Below, one piece after another: positions 6,547-10,078 of a stretch of 10,078 nt of DNA. The first letter of the stretch is position 1, and each line of letters opens with the position of its first letter. The notes beneath the pieces were generated by a model. It was given only the letters and a program-made list of their open reading frames with translations. It did not search any database and was not told where the DNA came from. Made by a program: the position numbers and the translations under genes. Source of the DNA: JBBRUG01 sp038247995 (GTDB taxonomy: Bacteria; Chloroflexota; Chloroflexia; Chloroflexales; Chloroflexaceae); assembly GCA_038247995.1 (NCBI GenBank), contig JBBRUG010000220.1, positions 1 through 10,078 on the forward strand. The letters run 5' to 3'.

Positions 6547-7887
6547 ATGAAACCACACCTGATTATTGCCGCCTGGAAGGGCGACTCACGCTTTACGGCG
6601 ATTGCCGTACGCGCTGCTGCGCTGAAGAAGGCCGGAATGCCGGTTGAGGCGATCCAGGCCGCCATCCGCGCGGAATTTGGCCCACCCGCCGCACGGCTCG
6701 CCCTGCGCGAGCAACCGGCGCCATTTACGGTATTTGGCAGCGTCGGCCCGGCAGGCGAGGCCGACATCGAGCCGGGCGCCCTGGCCCAGTTAGAACTGGC
6801 AATGCGCCTGCCGATCGCCGATCGCGGCGCGCTCATGCCCGACGCCCACCAGGGCTATGCGCTACCGATCGGCGGCGTCTTCCGGTCGCACAACAGCGTA
6901 AGCCCGGCCATGGTCGGCGTCGATATCGGCTGCCGCATGATGCTGACGATCTTCGACACCCCGCCCGCCGAATTGCGCCAGCGCCGCAACGAACTGTTCC
7001 AGACCCTCAAGCGCGTCACGACCTTCGGCGCTGGGGCGAACCGGCCCTACGCGGCGGATCATGAAATTCTCGACGATCCACGCTGGCAGGTCACGAATCA
7101 GTTACGCGGGCTGCGCACGAAGGCGACAGCGCAGCTCGGCACGTCGGGCAGCGGCAACCATTTTGCCGAACTGGTGATCGGCGAAACGCTGCAAGACGCC
7201 ATCCCCGGCGCGCCGGCCCACTTTACCGGCCTGCTCACCCATAGCGGTTCGCGCGGCGTTGGTTATGCCGTGGCGAACCATTATATGCGCGTGGCGGCGC
7301 AGGAGACGAAACGCATCGCCGATGTACCGCGCTACTATGAATGGCTGGCGCTGGATACGGAAGCCGGCCAGGAGTACTGGACGGCGATGGAACTCTGCGG
7401 CGCATTCGCTAGCGCCAACCACCACATTATCCACGATCTGTTTGTGCGGCGCAGTAAGTTGGGCGGTGCGGCGCCAGTGGAGAATCACCACAACTTTGCC
7501 TGGCGCGACGGCGAGTATGTCGTCCATCGCAAGGGCGCTACGCCGGCCGAAGCAGGCGTGCTGGGGATCATTCCGGGCAGTATGGCTACCAACTCCTATG
7601 TCGTCGTCGGCACGGGCAACCCGGCAGCCTTACAAAGCTCGTCGCATGGAGCCGGCCGGCGCGGCTCGCGCACCTGGGCGAAGAACACGATCGCGCTGCG
7701 CGATGTGCGCCAGGTTCTCACCGAACGCGACATCCTCGTCGAAGGGCTTAATGCCGACGAATCGCCGTTCGCGTACAAAGACATCGAGCGCGTGATGCAG
7801 CTTCAGGAAGACGCCGGACTCATCGAACGGGTTGCGCGCATGCAGCCGATCGCCGTGCTCATGGCCGGCGAAGCGGGGGATGATTAG
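6547..7887 (+). CDS. rtcB: RtcB-family RNA-splicing ligase
   Basis: The 446-residue protein carries the full RtcB signature. RtcB joins RNA 2',3'-cyclic phosphate or 3'-phosphate ends to 5'-OH ends, using GTP and Mn2+, through a histidine-GMP intermediate. Visible are VGVDIGCRM (D126, C129), GTSGSGNHF (H205), LTHSGSRG (H232), ENHHNFAW (H314/H315), the IPGSMATNSY loop, and SHGAGRRGSR with H367 as the expected guanylated histidine. The first 60 or so residues (MKPHLIIAAWKGD onward) precede the recognisable core and may be an N-terminal extension. No archease, RtcA or RtcR partner is in the window, so the role (RNA repair, tRNA processing or another ligation) is open. There is no clear Shine-Dalgarno sequence; the 4-bp gap after the metallopeptidase suggests coupling or a leaderless start. 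The TAG stop borders the tandem repeat that follows. Confidence 0.93.
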   Translation: MKPHLIIAAWKGDSRFTAIAVRAAALKKAGMPVEAIQAAIRAEFGPPAARLALREQPAPFTVFGSVGPAGEADIEPGALAQLELAMRLPIADRGALMPDAHQGYALPIGGVFRSHNSVSPAMVGVDIGCRMMLTIFDTPPAELRQRRNELFQTLKRVTTFGAGANRPYAADHEILDDPRWQVTNQLRGLRTKATAQLGTSGSGNHFAELVIGETLQDAIPGAPAHFTGLLTHSGSRGVGYAVANHYMRVAAQETKRIADVPRYYEWLALDTEAGQEYWTAMELCGAFASANHHIIHDLFVRRSKLGGAAPVENHHNFAWRDGEYVVHRKGATPAEAGVLGIIPGSMATNSYVVVGTGNPAALQSSSHGAGRRGSRTWAKNTIALRDVRQVLTERDILVEGLNADESPFAYKDIERVMQLQEDAGLIERVARMQPIAVLMAGEAGDD

Positions 7888-7888
7888 A

Positions 7889-7982
7889 GCGATAGAACGA
7901 TAGAGCGATAGAACGATAGAGCGTTTTCCCGTTTTCCCGCTTCTTGGCATCCAACGAAAAAACAAACCTGCACCTGCACCTG
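7889..7982. repeat. cluster of three tandem repeats after rtcB
   Basis: Three unrelated arrays lie end to end. A 16-bp unit, GCGATAGAACGATAGA, occurs twice (7889-7904, 7905-7920), itself built from the 8-mer (G/A)CGATAGA. GTTTTCCC occurs twice (7923-7938). ACCTGC occurs twice, followed by ACCTG (7966-7982). The first array starts 2 bp after the rtcB stop. The rest of the 164-bp gap up to 8051 holds only the possible promoter of the phosphatase gene. Confidence 0.8.
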
Positions 7983-7993
7983 TCCAATTGGTA

Positions 7994-8002
7994 TGGTACT
8001 AT
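7994..8002 (+). promoter_or_regulatory. possible extended -10 promoter for the phosphatase-RDD pair
   Basis: TGGTACTAT (7994-8002) fits an extended -10 element (TGn followed by TACTAT, 5 of 6 to the consensus). No good -35 lies at the right distance; the bases there belong to the ACCTGC repeat. If used, transcription would start near 8009, about 43 nt before ATG 8052. Confidence 0.3.
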
Positions 8003-8051
8003 TCGCGCAGATGAATAACCGTGTTGTACTAGCGTGCAAAGCGAGGAGTTG

Positions 8052-8729
8052 ATGCCGACCACTGTATATCTGATCCGTCACGGGGAAACCGACTGGAACC
8101 TCGAAGGGCGCTGGCAGGGCCACGCCGATGTACCGCTCAACGCTATCGGTCGGCGCCAGGCCGTCCTGGTTGCCCAACGCCTTCAGACTGAGGACAGCGC
8201 CTTTCATGCGATCTACAGCAGTGATCTGGCGCGCGCCTACCAGACCGCCTGGGAGATCGGCGCGGCAGTGCGTGTGCCGGTACAATTGTTGCCGCCGCTG
8301 CGCGAGATCGACCTCGGCGTATGGAGCGGCCTGAAATATTCCGAGATCAAGGAGCGCTTTCCGGTCGAAGTGGAACTGCTCGAACGCGGTCAGGATCTGC
8401 CGCGTGGCGGCGGCGAGTCGCTCGAAATGCTGCGCAAGCGTGTGGTTGCGGCCGTGAGTGCGATTGTCGCCCATCGCGACGGCGAGACGATTGCCTGTGT
8501 CACTCACGGCGGCTGCATCCGCATGCTCCTGGCGCATGCCGACAATTTCCCCGGCGACGGGTTTAAGCGCTTCCCGCATATCGGGAATACGTCGATCAGT
8601 GTGTTACAAATTAACAGCGCCGACGACTGGATGATCGCCGGCATCAACGATATGGCGCATGTGGAAAACCAGACCGAAACCGAGCTAATCTCCGCTCCGC
8701 CCGACGACGCCGAACAACCAGCACTATAA
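8052..8729 (+). CDS. histidine phosphatase family protein (phosphoglycerate mutase-like)
   Basis: The 225-residue cytoplasmic enzyme belongs to the histidine phosphatase superfamily. It has YLIRHGETDWN (H10, phospho-accepting), SSDLARAYQTA, LREIDLGVWSG (E85, candidate acid/base) and CVTHGGCIRML (H152, second catalytic His). This layout is shared by cofactor-dependent phosphoglycerate mutases, CobC/alpha-ribazole phosphatase and broad-specificity phosphatases. Its length and lack of flanking cobalamin genes favour a phosphatase of unknown substrate. ATG 8052 is chosen because GAGGAG (8043-8048) directly precedes it; an in-frame GTG at 8034 would add six residues without a ribosome binding site. 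The C-terminal 25 residues or so (ENQTETELISAPPDDAEQ) are acidic and probably disordered. Its stop overlaps the RDD gene start by one base. Confidence 0.9.
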   Translation: MPTTVYLIRHGETDWNLEGRWQGHADVPLNAIGRRQAVLVAQRLQTEDSAFHAIYSSDLARAYQTAWEIGAAVRVPVQLLPPLREIDLGVWSGLKYSEIKERFPVEVELLERGQDLPRGGGESLEMLRKRVVAAVSAIVAHRDGETIACVTHGGCIRMLLAHADNFPGDGFKRFPHIGNTSISVLQINSADDWMIAGINDMAHVENQTETELISAPPDDAEQPAL

Positions 8730-9532
8730 TGAGCGATTCCTACTACGTTGAAACACCCGAGATCGTCGCCGTCGCCTACGCTGTGGCCGGCGTTGGTTCG
8801 CGTTGCCTGGCGGCGGTGGTTGATACGCTGCTGATCCTGATCATGCAGGCAGCCATTGGAGCGGTGCTGTTCATTGGCGGCAGCCAACTGGGCTTCGATA
8901 ACTCGCTAAACAGCCTGATTACTGCGATCTATGCCATTGCAGCATTCGCAATTCTCTGGGGTTACTATCTGTTGTTTGAATTGATCTGGAACGGCCAGAG
9001 TCCAGGCAAACGCATGTTCGGACTGCGCGTTGTGCGCGAGGGCGGTCGGCCGATTACATTTGCTGCGTCGGCGGTGCGCAACTTGATCCGGCTGGTTGAT
9101 TTTCTGCCGCTCTTTTACGGCGTAGGCACGGTAGTAATGTTCTTCGACGGCCGGGCGCGGCGCCTCGGCGATCTCGCTGCGGGTACGCTCGTCGTCCGCG
9201 AGGGCGCGCCGGTAACGCTGGCCAGCTTAAGCAGCAACAGCGCGCCGGTGGTAGTGCCGCCGCGCCAACCCGATGCACCGCCGACGCCGTTGATCCCCCA
9301 GCTTCAGCAGATCACTCCCGGCGATTATGAACTGGTGCAAGATTTTCTGCGCCGGCGCAGTCAACTTGCACCGGCCCGTCGCGCCGCGCTCGGCGCCCGC
9401 CTTACCGAAGCCCTACGCGCCCGCCTGGCGCTTGAAGGCCTCAGCGGCGATCCTGAGCGGTTTCTGGAGCATCTGGTGCGCGAGTATCGGGTCTGGCGGG
9501 AGGTGGAGGAACAGCCGGCAATTGAGCGGTGA
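8729..9532 (+). CDS. RDD family membrane protein with C-terminal helical tail
   Basis: The 267-residue inner-membrane protein has an RDD domain at about residues 15-157: GSRCLAAVVD (R25, D32), hydrophobic segments at about 27-50, 62-86 and 122-139, the conserved GQSPGKRMFGLRVV (89-102), AVRNLIRLVD (R117, D124) and RRLGDLAAGTLVVRE (144-158). RDD proteins are membrane proteins proposed to act in transport; the substrate is unknown. A proline-rich linker (about 173-190) joins a charged, helix-rich tail (about 195-267) that is not part of the minimal RDD fold and is likely cytoplasmic. ATG 8729 overlaps the phosphatase stop (TAATG) with no Shine-Dalgarno sequence, implying translational coupling and a two-gene operon. 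GTG or ATG starts further in would cut into the conserved R25 region. Confidence 0.92.
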   Translation: MSDSYYVETPEIVAVAYAVAGVGSRCLAAVVDTLLILIMQAAIGAVLFIGGSQLGFDNSLNSLITAIYAIAAFAILWGYYLLFELIWNGQSPGKRMFGLRVVREGGRPITFAASAVRNLIRLVDFLPLFYGVGTVVMFFDGRARRLGDLAAGTLVVREGAPVTLASLSSNSAPVVVPPRQPDAPPTPLIPQLQQITPGDYELVQDFLRRRSQLAPARRAALGARLTEALRARLALEGLSGDPERFLEHLVREYRVWREVEEQPAIER

Positions 9533-9711
9533 GGAGCAGAGACGGCCTACCGCCGTACCCGCGACCCCTCCATCCTGCGGGCATAGCCGTACCCAAAACA
9601 TCGCCGGAACCCTCACCCCAAACCCCGCTCCCTGAGCGGGAGCAGGGCTTCGGACAGCATCAGGACAACGCATGTGCGGCGGCGCCCCTGCTCACCTTGA
9701 GGGACATATCT
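9533..9711. other. gene-free stretch with hairpin and short repeats
   Basis: I see no credible gene here. GCCGTACCC occurs at 9552-9560 and 9587-9595. From 9611, CCTCACCCCAAACCCCGCTC begins a C-rich stretch of the kind common in intergenic repeats, with a hairpin at 9624-9640. Near the right end CTTGAGG appears twice, close to the transposase stop. The right end of an insertion sequence probably lies in this stretch, but I cannot place its terminal repeat. Confidence 0.5.
9624..9640. terminator. hairpin downstream of the RDD gene
   Basis: CCCGCTC (9624-9630) and GAGCGGG (9634-9640) are perfect reverse complements around CCT, about 90 bp after the RDD stop. An alternative fold pairs GCTCCC with GGGAGC. 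No T-tract follows, so it may be a degenerate intergenic palindrome and not a terminator. Confidence 0.4.
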
Positions 9712-10078
9712 TTACCCACATCTTGAGGAGAGGGCATATGAGGCGTCCTCAGGCATAATACGATACATCTCGGCGACTTCTACCAGATGTTGAAAGCCGT
9801 TCCACATAACGGTGACGCCGGGTTCGCCATCGCCTTTGCGACCCTGGAACCCGCCCAGCGTCGCGATCCAGCGTACCGCCTGGTGCAAGGTCGGCGGTTT
9901 GGTGGGCGCGATCGCGACCCGCTGGATACGACCGTACACGCCGTGCCACTCCGCGTCGTCCAGCAGCACCGGGCCGGGCGCGTCGGGCACGGCGCGGGCC
10001 AGCATGGTGGCATACCGGATGCGCCAAGCGATCACGCTGGAGAGCGTCAGACAGCGGATCAAGCGGTCGGCGGTCTCC
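9712..10078 (-). mobile_element. IS4-family transposase, C-terminal part (runs off window)
   Basis: The frame is open from the right edge (beginning ETADRLIRCLTLSS) to TAA at 9712, about 121 residues. ADRLIR, VIAWRIRYATMLAR, LHQAVRWIATLGGFQGRKGD and GEPGV are typical of the C-terminal region of IS4/Tn5-type DDE transposases. The catalytic residues would lie upstream, outside the window, so completeness and activity cannot be judged. The conserved part ends near MYRIM; the last 12 or so residues (PEDASYALSSRCG) may read into the element's end. A TTG codon at 10062 is internal and not the start. The visible fragment has no frameshift. Confidence 0.85.

Noticed and set aside
7884..8579. 231-codon minus-strand frame opposite the phosphatase
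   Set aside because: It runs through the tandem repeats (giving YRSI-type repeats) and lies antisense to a gene with complete catalytic motifs.
9529..9726. small plus-strand frame in the gap after the RDD gene
   Set aside because: It consists of proline-rich translation of C-rich repeats, with no ribosome binding site or motif.

Overview
The window is about 10 kb of GC-rich bacterial DNA. It reads as ordinary chromosome with repeat-rich gaps, not as a phage, plasmid or defence island. A member of the Chloroflexota (Chloroflexus/Roseiflexus-like) is my best guess. The reasons are the secreted protein's CBM/NEW3-type modules with a late WLP-type C-terminal motif, the short tandem repeats scattered between genes, and the mix of RDD, UspA and RtcB proteins. 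This placement is an inference from protein style, because no rRNA or marker gene is present.

Layout, left to right. (1) Positions 1-335 form a gene-free, repeat-bearing leader: a 27-bp direct repeat, a heptamer repeat and a short direct repeat next to the ribosome binding site. (2) A plus-strand tandem UspA protein (336-1268) faces a minus-strand MFS exporter (1327-2523), with a strong hairpin between the two stops. (3) The MFS gene lies 67 bp downstream of a minus-strand YtcJ-type amidohydrolase (2591-4198), with a palindromic repeat in that gap. A near-consensus sigma-70-type promoter precedes the amidohydrolase. (4) Diverging from it is a secreted HExxH metallopeptidase with a carbohydrate-binding-like module and two C-terminal beta-sandwich repeats (4431-6542). 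(5) Four bases later comes an RtcB-type RNA ligase with its catalytic residues intact (6547-7887). (6) After a 164-bp gap full of small tandem repeats come a histidine phosphatase (8052-8729) and an RDD membrane protein (8729-9532), which overlap by 1 bp. (7) A gene-free stretch with a hairpin leads into the C-terminal part of an IS4-family transposase on the minus strand, which runs off the right edge.

The likely transcription units are uspA alone, amidohydrolase-MFS, metallopeptidase-rtcB, and phosphatase-RDD. They do not form one evident pathway; they look like housekeeping, stress and export genes.

I see no convincing new multi-gene system. The points most worth a second look are the secreted metallopeptidase, whose catalytic domain I cannot assign to a named family, and the intergenic repeats. 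Two heptamer arrays share an almost identical 11-bp tail, and each is followed by a GCTT/AAGC dyad just upstream of a gene start.
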